NCBI GenBank assembly: GCA_002733415.1
Contig: NVVR01000016.1
Span: 1 to 64,000 of the forward strand
Length of the DNA stretch: 64,000 nucleotides
Direction: 5' to 3'
From: Kordia sp.
Lineage (GTDB): Bacteria > Bacteroidota > Bacteroidia > Flavobacteriales > Flavobacteriaceae
In this document: positions 34,581 to 44,079 of the stretch, piece after piece
Numbering within the stretch: position 1 is the stretch's first letter
Layout: every line of letters begins with the position of its first letter
Notes under the pieces: model-generated
What the model saw: only the letters and a program-made list of their open reading frames with translations
Databases searched by the model: none
What the model was told of the DNA's origin: nothing
Made by a program: the position numbers and the translations under genes

Positions 34581-35705
34581 TTATAAATTTGAAATAAATT
34601 CTACAATTTGTTTACATGCTGTACCATCTCCATAAGGATTATGTAAAGCACTCATTTCCTGGTAACGCTCTTCACTATCCAATAAACTTTGAGCCTCTAA
34701 CACTATTTTCTCCGTATTTGTACCAACTAACAAAACAGTACCAGCTTCTACGGCCTCAGGCCTTTCTGTAGTATCACGCATAACTAAAACTGGTTTCCCT
34801 AAACTGGGAGCTTCCTCTTGTACTCCTCCGCTATCTGTAATAATTAAATATGATTTACTCATTAACCATACAAAAGCTGGATAAGATAACGGAGCAATTA
34901 AAGATACATTGTCTATACCTTCTAATAATTCATAAACAGGCTTCTGTACATTAGGGTTTAAATGCACTGGATATATTATTTGTGTGTTAGGATTATTAAT
35001 TGCAATCGTTTTTAGCGCCGAACATATATTAACAAATCCCTGCCCATGATTTTCTCTTCTATGTCCAGTTACTAAAATTAATTTCCTATTCCTTTCTACT
35101 AATGAATTCAACATCGTCACTTCTTCATCTGAATAATTAGCTGAAGTAACTTTTTTCTCACTAAAATGCAAAGCATCAATAACTGTATTACCCGTTATTA
35201 AAATATTTTTAGTTGATATATTTTCATTTAATAAATTTTGTTGAGAAGTTTTTGTTGGAGCAAAATGATAATCAGACACTCTACCAGCAATACTTCTATT
35301 CATCTCTTCTGGAAAAGGAGAACGCTTATCAAAGGTTCTTAACCCTGCTTCTATATGACAAACCTTAGCTCCTGCATAAAAAGCTGCTATACTTGACGCC
35401 ATTGTAGTAGTAGTATCCCCGTGTACATATACATAATCAGGCTTAAAATCTTCTAAAACAGGCTTTAAATTAGTAATAATGTCTGCTGTTAAAGAATATA
35501 AATTTTGATTTGGCTTCATTAAATTCAAATCATAATCCGGTACAATTTCGAAAAAATCTAGCACCTGATCTAGCATTTCTCTATGTTGAGCTGTAATACA
35601 CACTTTCGTTTCAAAAGAAGTATTCCTTTGAAATTCTTTTACTAAAGGCGCCATCTTGATGGCTTCTGGCCTTGTGCCAAAAATAAGTAAGTTCTTTTTT
35701 TTCAT
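34581..35705 (-). CDS. wecB: UDP-N-acetylglucosamine 2-epimerase (non-hydrolysing)
   Basis: A 374-residue enzyme interconverting UDP-GlcNAc and UDP-ManNAc. All canonical motifs are intact: FGTRPEAIKMAPLVKE, CITAQHREMLDQVLDFF, YVHGDTTTTMASSIAA, HIEAGLRTFDKRSPFPEE, VTGHRRENHGQGF, YPVHLNPNVQ and TDSGGVQEEAPSLGKPV. It is coupled to wecC (5-base spacer), giving UDP-ManNAcA. The paralogue at 9869-10960 differs at the first and last catalytic loops. Confidence 0.95.
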   Translation of the reverse strand: MKKKNLLIFGTRPEAIKMAPLVKEFQRNTSFETKVCITAQHREMLDQVLDFFEIVPDYDLNLMKPNQNLYSLTADIITNLKPVLEDFKPDYVYVHGDTTTTMASSIAAFYAGAKVCHIEAGLRTFDKRSPFPEEMNRSIAGRVSDYHFAPTKTSQQNLLNENISTKNILITGNTVIDALHFSEKKVTSANYSDEEVTMLNSLVERNRKLILVTGHRRENHGQGFVNICSALKTIAINNPNTQIIYPVHLNPNVQKPVYELLEGIDNVSLIAPLSYPAFVWLMSKSYLIITDSGGVQEEAPSLGKPVLVMRDTTERPEAVEAGTVLLVGTNTEKIVLEAQSLLDSEERYQEMSALHNPYGDGTACKQIVEFISNL

Positions 35706-35707
35706 TT

Positions 35708-36715
35708 TTATTTATTCTTAAAATACCAATTAACAGCTACTTTTATTCCTTGTTCGAAAGAAAATAATGGATTATATCCTATCAAATTTATAGCTTTTGA
35801 TATGTCAGCCAATGAATGCTTCACATCCCCTCTCCTGTCTGGACCATGAGTTACACTTGAGTTTGAAGGTTGAATATTTAAACTTATCATTCCTTTTTTT
35901 ATAGCCTCTATAAGTCCTAGTAAATTTATATTTTCTCCACAAGCGACATTATATACTTGATTTACAGCTTTTTCATTATCTACTAGTACTGCCTTAATAT
36001 TTGCTTGTACGACATTCTCAATAAAAGTAAAGTCTCTTGAGTGCTTACCATCGCCATTAATAGTTAAATTTTCCTGGTTCAAAAACCCTCCTACAAACTT
36101 TGGAATCACTGCTGCATACACTCCATTTGGATCTTGTTTGGGACCAAAGACATTAAAGTAACGCAGTCCGATTGTTTCTAAACCATAAGTTTTATAAAAC
36201 ACATCGGCATATAATTCATTTACATATTTCGTTACTGCATAAGGAGACAAAGGTTTCCCAATTTTATCTTCAGTTTTAGGCAAGTCAGGATGATCCCCAT
36301 AAGTTGAGGAACTCGCGGCATAAACTACCCTTTTAACAGAATTAGATTCCTTTGCAGCTACTAACATATTTAAAAAACCTGAAACATTCACTTCATTTGA
36401 AGTAATTGGATTGTTAATTGACCTAGGAACTGAGCCTAAAGCTGCTTGATGTAATACATAATCCACATTAGACATAGCCTTTTTACAAGTATCTAAATCT
36501 CTGATGTCACCTTCAATCAATTCACAATTATTATTTTCCAATAATCCTTGAATATTCTCTCTTTTTCCAGTTGAAAAATCATCTAAAATAACAACTTTTT
36601 TTACTTTATATTTTAAGAGGTACTCTACAATATTAGCCCCAATAAAGCCAGCTCCTCCTGTAACTAAAAAAGTTAACGCTGATAAATTTTTACTATGATA
36701 TGCAGTTTGGTACAT
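35708..36715 (-). CDS. UDP-N-acetylglucosamine(uronate) 4-epimerase, WbpP/TviC type
   Basis: A 335-residue extended SDR. VTGGAGFIGANIVEYLL binds NAD; HQAALGSVPRSINNPI, YAASSSTYGDHPDLPK and the catalytic LSPYAVTKYVNEL (Tyr-xxx-Lys) follow. LRYFNVFGPKQDPNGVYAAV and DGKHSRDFTFIENV match the WbpP/TviC group, which epimerises UDP-GlcNAc or UDP-GlcNAcA at C4. It starts within one base of the end of the paired dehydrogenase, the same pairing that makes UDP-GalNAcA for Vi antigen and for Pseudomonas O6. Confidence 0.9.
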   Translation of the reverse strand: MYQTAYHSKNLSALTFLVTGGAGFIGANIVEYLLKYKVKKVVILDDFSTGKRENIQGLLENNNCELIEGDIRDLDTCKKAMSNVDYVLHQAALGSVPRSINNPITSNEVNVSGFLNMLVAAKESNSVKRVVYAASSSTYGDHPDLPKTEDKIGKPLSPYAVTKYVNELYADVFYKTYGLETIGLRYFNVFGPKQDPNGVYAAVIPKFVGGFLNQENLTINGDGKHSRDFTFIENVVQANIKAVLVDNEKAVNQVYNVACGENINLLGLIEAIKKGMISLNIQPSNSSVTHGPDRRGDVKHSLADISKAINLIGYNPLFSFEQGIKVAVNWYFKNK

Positions 36716-37998
36716 TATAATCGTTTATTAACGAATTTACTATCTAAATTTCCTTTAACATCATAAACGACAGCTTTATTCTTAATTAGAACTTCTAAAT
36801 CTAATCCAGAAAACTCGTTATGTGCAACTGTATGCACAATAGCATCATACTTTTTATTTTCTAATGAAGATATTGTTTTTACTCCATATTCATGAACTAC
36901 TTCATCTTCTGACGCCCAAGGATCATATACATCTACATCCATATGGAAAGAAACTAAATTTCTATACACATCAATAGCCTTCGTATTTCTTATATCAGGG
37001 CAGTTTTCTTTAAAAGTGATACCAAGCATTAACACTTTAGCATCTTTTATTGCTATATCATTCTGAACCATTAGTTTTAAAACCTCTGTTGCCACATATT
37101 CTCCCATACTATCATTCAATCGTCGACCTGCTAAAATAATTTCTGGGTGATAACCAACTTCTTGAGCTTTTTGAGCTAAGTAATAAGGGTCCACCCCTAT
37201 ACAATGCCCTCCTACTAATCCTGGTTTAAATGGTAAAAAGTTCCATTTGGTTGCGGCTGCTTCTAACACCGCATGCGTATCAATATCTAGTTTATTAAAA
37301 ATTTTAGCCAATTCATTAACAAATGCTATATTAATATCACGTTGTGCATTTTCTATAACTTTAGCGGCTTCAGCTACCTTAATTGTTGGTGCTAAATGCG
37401 TTCCAGCAGTAATAATCGAAGCATACAAATTATTTACAACTATTCCTATCTCAGGTGTAGAACCAGAGGTGATTTTTTTAATTTTAGTTACTGTATGTTT
37501 TTTATCACCTGGGTTGATACGCTCTGGAGAATATCCGCAATAAAAATCTTTATTAAATTGTAATCCGCTTATTTTTTCTAATACAGGAACACAATCTTCC
37601 TCTGTAGCCCCAGGATAAACAGTTGATTCATATATAACAATATCTCCCTTCTTCAATACCTTACCGATAGTTTCAGAAGCTTTGATTAATGGTGTTAAAA
37701 TCGGTCTATTATTCTTATCTACTGGGGTTGGAACCGTTACAATAAAAATAGCACAATCTTTTAAGTCGTCATTAGTACAACTTAAAAACAATCCTACATT
37801 TGTGGCTAAATTAAGTACTGATTGTAAATTATCATCTGAAACTTCCAAGGTACTGTCGTGCCCAGAATTTAATTTATCTACCCTATCTTGATTTATATCA
37901 AAACCTATAACAGCATATTTTTTAGCAAACTCAACAGCCAATGGCAATCCTACATACCCTAGGCCAATGATAGCAATTTTTTTATTTTGTAAGTTCAT
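36715..37998 (-). CDS. Nucleotide-sugar dehydrogenase, TviB/WbpA type
   Basis: A 427-residue enzyme that probably oxidises UDP-GlcNAc or UDP-GalNAc at C6. It shows IAIIGLGYVGLPLAVEFAKK, IVTVPTPVDKNNRPILTPL, YESTVYPGATEEDCVPVLE, CGYSPERINPGDKKH, AKVIENAQRDINIAFVNELA and the catalytic GLVGGHCIGVDPYYLAQKAQ. These are signatures of the TviB/WbpA/WbpO group and distinct from Ugd and WecC. The WbpP-like epimerase follows directly. Whether GlcNAc or GalNAc is used is not visible in the sequence. Confidence 0.92.
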   Translation of the reverse strand: MNLQNKKIAIIGLGYVGLPLAVEFAKKYAVIGFDINQDRVDKLNSGHDSTLEVSDDNLQSVLNLATNVGLFLSCTNDDLKDCAIFIVTVPTPVDKNNRPILTPLIKASETIGKVLKKGDIVIYESTVYPGATEEDCVPVLEKISGLQFNKDFYCGYSPERINPGDKKHTVTKIKKITSGSTPEIGIVVNNLYASIITAGTHLAPTIKVAEAAKVIENAQRDINIAFVNELAKIFNKLDIDTHAVLEAAATKWNFLPFKPGLVGGHCIGVDPYYLAQKAQEVGYHPEIILAGRRLNDSMGEYVATEVLKLMVQNDIAIKDAKVLMLGITFKENCPDIRNTKAIDVYRNLVSFHMDVDVYDPWASEDEVVHEYGVKTISSLENKKYDAIVHTVAHNEFSGLDLEVLIKNKAVVYDVKGNLDSKFVNKRL

Positions 37999-38040
37999 TT
38001 TTCTCTTTTATCTATACACTTTAGAGTAAATCAATGACCA

Positions 38041-38895
38041 TCATTTTATCAAAGAAATTGCCTCTTTTAAACTAGCTCTCCAGTACGGGATTTCTATCCC
38101 TAAATTAGTCTTCAATTTTGATTTATCCAAAACACTATAATGCGGTCTTTCTGCTGGAGTTGGATATGCCGTTGTTGGTATTGCGTTGACAATAATTTTA
38201 GTATTACTTAAATCAAAAATTGCCTTTGCAAAATCATACCAACTAGCAACCCCTTCATTACTGTAATGATACACTCCATATTTATTACTATCTGACTCAA
38301 TAATTTCCACAATGACTCTTGCCAAATCCTTAGCATATGTTGGACTGCCTATTTGATCAGAAATAACTCCTAACTCACTACGCTCACAACTCAAGCGAAG
38401 CATTGTTTTCATAAAATTATTAGCATATTCAGAATACAACCAAGAAGTTCTTAATATAAAAAAATCCTTCAAAGTATCTTGAATTTCTTTTTCGCCATCT
38501 AATTTTGTTTTTCCGTAAACAGACAAGGGGTTTGTTTCGTCTTTTTCTGTATACGGAACATTTGATTTCCCATCAAAAACAAAATCAGTAGACACGTGTA
38601 TTAACTTCGTATTATTTAGCTTACATACTTCTGCTAGGTTTTTTACCGCTAAAACATTTACTTCCTCTACTTTATTGATAGCCGATTCTGCTAAATCAAC
38701 ATTTGTATATGCAGCACAATTAATACAGTACTCATAATTAGACGTTTCAAATGCAATTTTTACCGACTCTTTATTTGTTATATCTAATTCCTTCGAACTA
38801 GAAAACGCAAATTGAATTGTTGGATGTAGTTTAGAAATTTCTTGTAAACACAATCCTAATTGACCATTTGCTCCTGTAACTAAAACCCTTTTCAT
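38041..38895 (-). CDS. rfbD: dTDP-4-dehydrorhamnose reductase
   Basis: A 284-residue SDR catalysing the last step of dTDP-L-rhamnose synthesis with NADPH. It opens RVLVTGANGQLGLCLQEISK. NCAAYTNVDLAE, HVSTDFVFDGKSNVPYTE and the catalytic NPLSVYGKTKLDGEKEIQ (Tyr-xxx-Lys) follow. Then come LRTSWLYSEYANNFMKTMLR and RPHYSVLDKSKLKTNLGI. It lies one base downstream of rfbC and completes a contiguous rfbB-A-C-D set. Confidence 0.95.
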   Translation of the reverse strand: MKRVLVTGANGQLGLCLQEISKLHPTIQFAFSSSKELDITNKESVKIAFETSNYEYCINCAAYTNVDLAESAINKVEEVNVLAVKNLAEVCKLNNTKLIHVSTDFVFDGKSNVPYTEKDETNPLSVYGKTKLDGEKEIQDTLKDFFILRTSWLYSEYANNFMKTMLRLSCERSELGVISDQIGSPTYAKDLARVIVEIIESDSNKYGVYHYSNEGVASWYDFAKAIFDLSNTKIIVNAIPTTAYPTPAERPHYSVLDKSKLKTNLGIEIPYWRASLKEAISLIK

Positions 38896-38896
38896 C

Positions 38897-39439
38897 TTAA
38901 AACAACTCTTTTACTGTTTGTAAAACCAAATCTTTTTCAGAAACTAAAAATTCATCTGAGTCTAGCAACCAATCAATATTTAATGTTTTATCATTATAAC
39001 TTATACCCACTTCCGATGCTTTATTATAAAAGTTATCACATTTATAATTAAATACAACCGTATCACTCAGTACTATAAAACCATGAGCAAAACCTCTAGG
39101 CACAAATAATTGCTTCTTATTTTCAGCTGATAAACGTTGTGTAACAACCTGTAAAAAAGTGGCCGAATCAGGCCTAAAATCAACCGCTACATCCAATACC
39201 TCACCATGAGTTACTCTAACCAATTTCGCTTGTGCATGTTCTCCTTTTTGAAAATGTAATCCACGCAATACTCCTTTAGTTGAAAAAGACTCATTATCCT
39301 GTACAAAATTTACTTTTGAACCGATTAATTCTTCAAACTTTTCTTTATTATAACTCTCAAAAAAATAACCTCTTTCATCATTAAACACCCTTGGCTCAAT
39401 AACAAAACATCCTTTTAGTTTCGTTTCAGTAACTTTCAT
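38897..39439 (-). CDS. rfbC: dTDP-4-dehydrorhamnose 3,5-epimerase
   Basis: A 180-residue cupin-type epimerase acting on dTDP-4-keto-6-deoxyglucose. Motifs are FVIEPRVFNDERGYFFESYN, QDNESFSTKGVLRGLHFQKG (catalytic His region) and HAQAKLVRVTHGEVLDVAVD, then FVPRGFAHGFIVLSDTVVF and YKCDNFYNKASEVGI. Length and motifs are canonical. The gene is packed between rfbA and rfbD with spacers of 5 and 1 bases. Confidence 0.96.
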   Translation of the reverse strand: MKVTETKLKGCFVIEPRVFNDERGYFFESYNKEKFEELIGSKVNFVQDNESFSTKGVLRGLHFQKGEHAQAKLVRVTHGEVLDVAVDFRPDSATFLQVVTQRLSAENKKQLFVPRGFAHGFIVLSDTVVFNYKCDNFYNKASEVGISYNDKTLNIDWLLDSDEFLVSEKDLVLQTVKELF

Positions 39440-39444
39440 TAGTC

Positions 39445-40302
39445 TTAAATAATACTCAGTAAATGTTTTCCGTAACCGCTTTTTAATAAAGGTGTTGCTA
39501 AAACTCTTAATTCATCTTTAGTTATAAAACCACGTCTATATGCTGCCTCCTCAATCGCTCCAATTTTTAATCCTTGTCGCTCTTCAATTACTTGTACAAA
39601 TTGAGACGCCTGCATTAAAGAAGTAAACGTACCTGTGTCCAACCAAGCGGTACCTGTGTCGAGTATACTCACTTTTAATCTTCCTTGTCTTAAATACTCT
39701 TTATTCACATCAGTTATTTCAAGTTCACCACGATGACTAGGTTTGATATTTTTAGCGATTTCTACCACATCATTATCATAAAAATAGATACCTGGAACCG
39801 CGAAATTAGATTTTGGTTTTTCAGGTTTCTCTTCTATAGACCTTACCTTTCCATTTTCATCAAAATCAACTACCCCATAGCGCTCAGGGTCTTGCACATG
39901 ATATGCATACACAATTCCCCCATCTGGGTTATTATTTTTCCTTAATAAATCGGCTAATCCGGTACCGTAAAAAATATTATCGCCTAAAACTAAAGCAACC
40001 TTTTCTTTTCCTATAAAATCAGCGCCAATTATAAACGCTTCTGCTAAGCCATTTGGTTCTGACTGAACTGCATATTCAAAGTTACAGCCTAATTTTTTAC
40101 CATCACCAAGTAATTTTTCAAACAAAGGCAAGTCTTGTGGTGTTGATATTATTAAAACTTCTCTAATACCTGAATTAATTAATGTTGACAGTGGATAATA
40201 AATCATCGGCTTGTCAAAAATCGGCATTAACTGCTTACTTACTGAAAGAGTAAGTGGATGTAAACGTGTTCCCGAACCTCCAGCTAAAATAATCCCTTTC
40301 AT
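39445..40302 (-). CDS. rfbA: Glucose-1-phosphate thymidylyltransferase
   Basis: A 285-residue nucleotidyltransferase making dTDP-glucose from Glc-1-P and dTTP, the first committed step to dTDP-rhamnose. It opens [71 protein letters not shown] and [20 protein letters not shown] are visible. Size and motifs are canonical for RmlA. It is 3 bases downstream of rfbB. Confidence 0.96.
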   Translation of the reverse strand: MKGIILAGGSGTRLHPLTLSVSKQLMPIFDKPMIYYPLSTLINSGIREVLIISTPQDLPLFEKLLGDGKKLGCNFEYAVQSEPNGLAEAFIIGADFIGKEKVALVLGDNIFYGTGLADLLRKNNNPDGGIVYAYHVQDPERYGVVDFDENGKVRSIEEKPEKPKSNFAVPGIYFYDNDVVEIAKNIKPSHRGELEITDVNKEYLRQGRLKVSILDTGTAWLDTGTFTSLMQASQFVQVIEERQGLKIGAIEEAAYRRGFITKDELRVLATPLLKSGYGKHLLSII

Positions 40303-40305
40303 CTG

Positions 40306-41319
40306 TTATTTTTTATATTTATTAATATACCAACTAATGGTTTTTAAGATACCTGATTCAAAATTTTCGTCTGCTTTCCACCCTAATTCTTTTTCAATTT
40401 TAGAAGCATCAATTGCATATCTGAAATCGTGTCCTGCTCTATCTTCAACAAAACTTTTTAATTCTTTATATGAGTTGCCATTTGTTCTAGGTGATCTCTC
40501 GTCTAATATTGAACAAATTGTATCTACAATATACATATTGGTACGTTCATTCCTTCCTCCAATATTGTATGTTTCTCCCGAAATACCAGCATTAAAAGCT
40601 ATTTCAATCCCTTTACAATGGTCTAAAACATACAACCAATCACGAATATTTAATCCATCACCATAAATAGGAATATTCTCCTCAGATAAACATTTTCGAA
40701 TAATGGTTGGTATCAGTTTTTCATCATGTTGATTAGGCCCATAGTTATTAGAACAATTTGTAGTAACTACATTCATTCCGTAAGTATGAAAATAACTACG
40801 GACAATAAAATCTGACGATGCTTTTGAAGCACTGTACGGACTATTAGGTGCATATGAAGTCGATTCCATAAACAAACCCTCTTTCCCTAATGTACCATAC
40901 ACTTCATCGGTAGAGACATGTAAAAACCTAGAATTTTCATGTCCTGATTTCACCTTATTAGGTCCATCCATCCATGACTTATAAGCTACATCTAACAAGT
41001 TAAAACTACCTACAATATTTGTTTCAATAAAAGCTCCTGGGTTTTTAATAGAATTATCTACATGGGACTCTGCTGCTAAATGTATTACGTCTGTAATTTC
41101 ATATTTTTCAAATAACTCTTCTATCAAACTCCTATCACAAATATCACCTTGAATAAAGTGATACCTTTCATGATTTGTTACTGACTTTAAATTATCTAAA
41201 TCCCCTGCATAAGTAAGTTTATCCAAATTATAAACAATAATACTTTCGTCATTTAATATATGTTCAATAAAGTTTGAACCTATAAACCCTGCTCCTCCAG
41301 TGACTAGTATTCTTTTCAT
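40306..41319 (-). CDS. rfbB: dTDP-glucose 4,6-dehydratase
   Basis: A 337-residue SDR that converts dTDP-glucose to dTDP-4-keto-6-deoxyglucose. It shows RILVTGGAGFIGSNFIEHIL, IHLAAESHVDNSIKNPGAFI and HVSTDEVYGTLGKEGLF. The catalytic YSASKASSDFIVRSY, then TNCSNNYGPNQHDEKLIPTI and IYGDGLNIRDWLYVLDHC complete the set. It is first in the rfbBACD block and lies 3 bases after the chain-length-like gene. Confidence 0.96.
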   Translation of the reverse strand: MKRILVTGGAGFIGSNFIEHILNDESIIVYNLDKLTYAGDLDNLKSVTNHERYHFIQGDICDRSLIEELFEKYEITDVIHLAAESHVDNSIKNPGAFIETNIVGSFNLLDVAYKSWMDGPNKVKSGHENSRFLHVSTDEVYGTLGKEGLFMESTSYAPNSPYSASKASSDFIVRSYFHTYGMNVVTTNCSNNYGPNQHDEKLIPTIIRKCLSEENIPIYGDGLNIRDWLYVLDHCKGIEIAFNAGISGETYNIGGRNERTNMYIVDTICSILDERSPRTNGNSYKELKSFVEDRAGHDFRYAIDASKIEKELGWKADENFESGILKTISWYINKYKK

Positions 41320-41322
41320 TTT

Positions 41323-42381
41323 TTAATTTCTATTATAATTTGCCACAAATTTATTAAACCTCATTCCAAAGAGCCCTAAAAGAACCAAAATAAACACTGC
41401 TAAAGGAAACATAAATTTCATTTTATTCTTTAAGCCTCCGCTTACTGAACCAATTAACTGAAAATCTGAAACAACTTCAAACAATTGATTTTCTTTAATT
41501 GTATCTTCTACTAGTGTCGTTAATTTTTTTTGTTCAGCTATTTGCAATTGTAATAATTCAAACTCCTTTGTTTGTTTTTGTTCGTCTGCCAGTTTCAATG
41601 CTGTTGAACCAAAAAGTTGAACGGTTTGATTTTTAGTTTTAGATAATTCCGTTATATATACCTTCTTTAAGGAATCAATATCCCTTAATGACTTTTCTAT
41701 TGAAGCCTTATTTAACTTAAACAACGTATCTTTTTTCCTCTTATTTTCTTTAGAATATTTGTCCGATGTAAATGTTTTTTTAAACCCTTTTGATAATTTT
41801 CCAAATACATTATTGATAGATGATTTTACTTCTATTTCATACAACCTCGCATCATAAATTGTAATATTTTCAACAAAATCATCATACGATACAGTTGAGG
41901 CAGCAGTAGAATCTAACGATTTCATAAAACCATTAAACAATCTTGTTTTTTCTTTTTCACTTTCTGGACCATCTTTAATATCAAAGCCTTTAAGACTTTC
42001 TGCTTCTTCCTTATTTAAATTAAAAAGACTAGATAGTTTATCAATTTTCTGATTACTAACTAACTCATTATAATACCTGATATTTGTAACTAACTGGTAT
42101 TTACTATCAAACAACGGTTTAACGATCATCTTTGAAGCGTAAACCTTTGGCTTGTACATATCATATGAACACCCTACTCCAAAAGCTACAATAACAGCAA
42201 TCGAAACTTTGATGAAATTTTGCTGTAGTATTTGAAGAAAAACAATAAACACATCAAATACCGACTTCACTCCACTGAATATAAGCCTTATAAGCCCATT
42301 TATCTTACTTTCAAAAAAACCAAAAAGCTGTAGCAAATCTATCTCTTCAGAATTATTTTTATTACTTAAATTGTCACTCAT
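41323..42381 (-). CDS. Wzz-like chain-length determinant protein
   Basis: A 352-residue protein with two membrane segments, at about 52-72 (VSIAVIVAFGVGCSY) and 322-345 (FPLAVFILVLLGLFGMRF). They flank a charged, largely helical periplasmic domain with a coiled coil at about 255-300 (KLADEQKQTKEFELLQLQIA). This is Wzz/PCP topology. A Pro lies close to the first helix (MYKPKVYASKMIVKP), but the classical PCP proline-rich motif before helix two is not clear. A PCP would set glycan chain length. There is no fused kinase. Confidence 0.65.
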   Translation of the reverse strand: MSDNLSNKNNSEEIDLLQLFGFFESKINGLIRLIFSGVKSVFDVFIVFLQILQQNFIKVSIAVIVAFGVGCSYDMYKPKVYASKMIVKPLFDSKYQLVTNIRYYNELVSNQKIDKLSSLFNLNKEEAESLKGFDIKDGPESEKEKTRLFNGFMKSLDSTAASTVSYDDFVENITIYDARLYEIEVKSSINNVFGKLSKGFKKTFTSDKYSKENKRKKDTLFKLNKASIEKSLRDIDSLKKVYITELSKTKNQTVQLFGSTALKLADEQKQTKEFELLQLQIAEQKKLTTLVEDTIKENQLFEVVSDFQLIGSVSGGLKNKMKFMFPLAVFILVLLGLFGMRFNKFVANYNRN

Positions 42382-42390
42382 TATCTCTAA

Positions 42391-44043
42391 TTAATTTAAT
42401 ATTTGTTTTAATATCTTTTGTGTAATAATATACGTTGGTTTAACCCCTGTTGTTCCTAAACCACCTGAAGCTAATGTGCTACCTGTTTCTAACGGATTAT
42501 CTGACGCATAATACGCATAACGCACTTTTACATCTTTAGCAATACTCCCTCGTACTTTAGATGCTGATTGTATCGCTTTTTGATAATGAGCCCCTTCCAT
42601 TTCTAAACCAATAACATTCCAGGTTGACTCATAAAAGAACTTCAGTATATCTTTGTTTTGTAATGAAGTCCCTAAAACAGTAATCATTGCTCCTTCAACA
42701 ACATTAATTCCTTGATTAACAAAATCGTTTGCTGTTAACTCATTCTCAAAAGGATAATTATCCGCTGTTCCTTCAAATATATGGGCTGAAGGTATCATAA
42801 TATCTCCTTTTCCTCCTTCTAAAATACCAGCCTTTCCCATAATAGATAATGACTTAATATCTAAATGAATTAATTTATCATCGTGCTGATATGGCCTAAG
42901 TAATTCGTCTATTGTTTCATAAGCTTGCTCACCAAAAGCATAATCCATAACGATAATAACTTTATTTTTGGTTTTATCTATTTTAGATACATCAAAAATT
43001 TGCACGTTAATATTTGTTCCTGAATCATCTTTTAAATAAATCATCCCGCTATCCAACGCTTCTTTTAAAACTTTATTGCGTAAGTCCTTGTTTTTATCGT
43101 CACTTAACGCTTCGTAAAGTTCAAAGTTTGATTTCTTTTTCAACTCTGACTTTAAAGCAAATGGCACAAATAGAGTATTCATAACACTGTGCATGTTGGC
43201 GCTTATGATATGAATTGGTCTATCCAACAAGCCTTCTTTCACCAAGGCTTCTTTTATATTGTTCGACCAAATTTCACCGTGAATATGGTGTCCCAGACGC
43301 TCTCTTAACACAGGTGTAAAAGTCACTACGCGTTTCTGCTCACCTATTTCTTCTTCAATAGCTAGTTTTCCTAACCAATAAATAATACTTAAAAAACGAT
43401 CTGGGTTTTTAGCCGATGCATAATCATCATAAACATTGGATACTTCAGAAAACGTTCTTCCTAGTATATTTGCGGTATGTGTAAGTGCAATTTCTTTTTC
43501 TTTAATAGTTAGTTTTTTTGTTGAACTAACTGCTTTCCCTAATTTTAACCAATCTCTTTTTAACTCTCCGTCATCCCCAATAACAACTCTTTTCATTATT
43601 TTATGTGACTCTAAAAATAGAAATGTAAGGTGGGTAAGAATATCATAAATTTCAGATCTTCCTCTGGTGATTTCTATATTCATTTGCTCCGCATCAATCC
43701 TGTAGCAATTCCTTCTTCTTTTTAAAGGTATTAGCACTTCAAAATGCGATTTTGAATATCCTTCATCTGAAGTTAAATTAATATATTTGCATTCCTCTAT
43801 TCCAATCGGAAGCCTATCAATAACATATTTAAGCCCGTTTAGCTCTACTTTTTCTTCTGCAATTGACCCATAAATTTCTGGACGTAAAAGCAACAATGCT
43901 TCACGTAATGTCTCTCCTGAAATCCCCATAGGTTTATAAAACCCTCTATCAAACAAATGACGCATGGTAACATGTAAACGCTCAATGGCGCCTGAGCTTT
44001 CCTGTGCTCTTGTTCTTACTATTTCTTGTCTAATTTTATTCAT
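42391..44043 (-). CDS. DUF6909-type protein with nucleosidase-like C-terminal half
   Basis: A 550-residue cytosolic protein that I recall as the DUF6909 family, known only from Bacteroidota. Residues 1-250 are mostly helical with no known motif (SSGAIERLHVTMRHLFDRGF). The C-terminal half has features of the nucleoside phosphorylase/nucleosidase fold: KVIIVMDYAFGEQAYETIDE, VVEGAMITVLGTSL and WNVIGLEMEGAHYQKAIQ. The last resembles the VDMExA substrate-binding motif of MTA/SAH and AMP nucleosidases. It lies 36 bases downstream of the GH3 gene. A role cutting or sensing a purine nucleoside, perhaps linked to the AMP released by GH3 chemistry, is inference. Confidence 0.65.
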   Translation of the reverse strand: MNKIRQEIVRTRAQESSGAIERLHVTMRHLFDRGFYKPMGISGETLREALLLLRPEIYGSIAEEKVELNGLKYVIDRLPIGIEECKYINLTSDEGYSKSHFEVLIPLKRRRNCYRIDAEQMNIEITRGRSEIYDILTHLTFLFLESHKIMKRVVIGDDGELKRDWLKLGKAVSSTKKLTIKEKEIALTHTANILGRTFSEVSNVYDDYASAKNPDRFLSIIYWLGKLAIEEEIGEQKRVVTFTPVLRERLGHHIHGEIWSNNIKEALVKEGLLDRPIHIISANMHSVMNTLFVPFALKSELKKKSNFELYEALSDDKNKDLRNKVLKEALDSGMIYLKDDSGTNINVQIFDVSKIDKTKNKVIIVMDYAFGEQAYETIDELLRPYQHDDKLIHLDIKSLSIMGKAGILEGGKGDIMIPSAHIFEGTADNYPFENELTANDFVNQGINVVEGAMITVLGTSLQNKDILKFFYESTWNVIGLEMEGAHYQKAIQSASKVRGSIAKDVKVRYAYYASDNPLETGSTLASGGLGTTGVKPTYIITQKILKQILN

Positions 44044-44079
44044 ATTGGGTAATTGTAAGCAAATATAGGCTTTCCGTGG

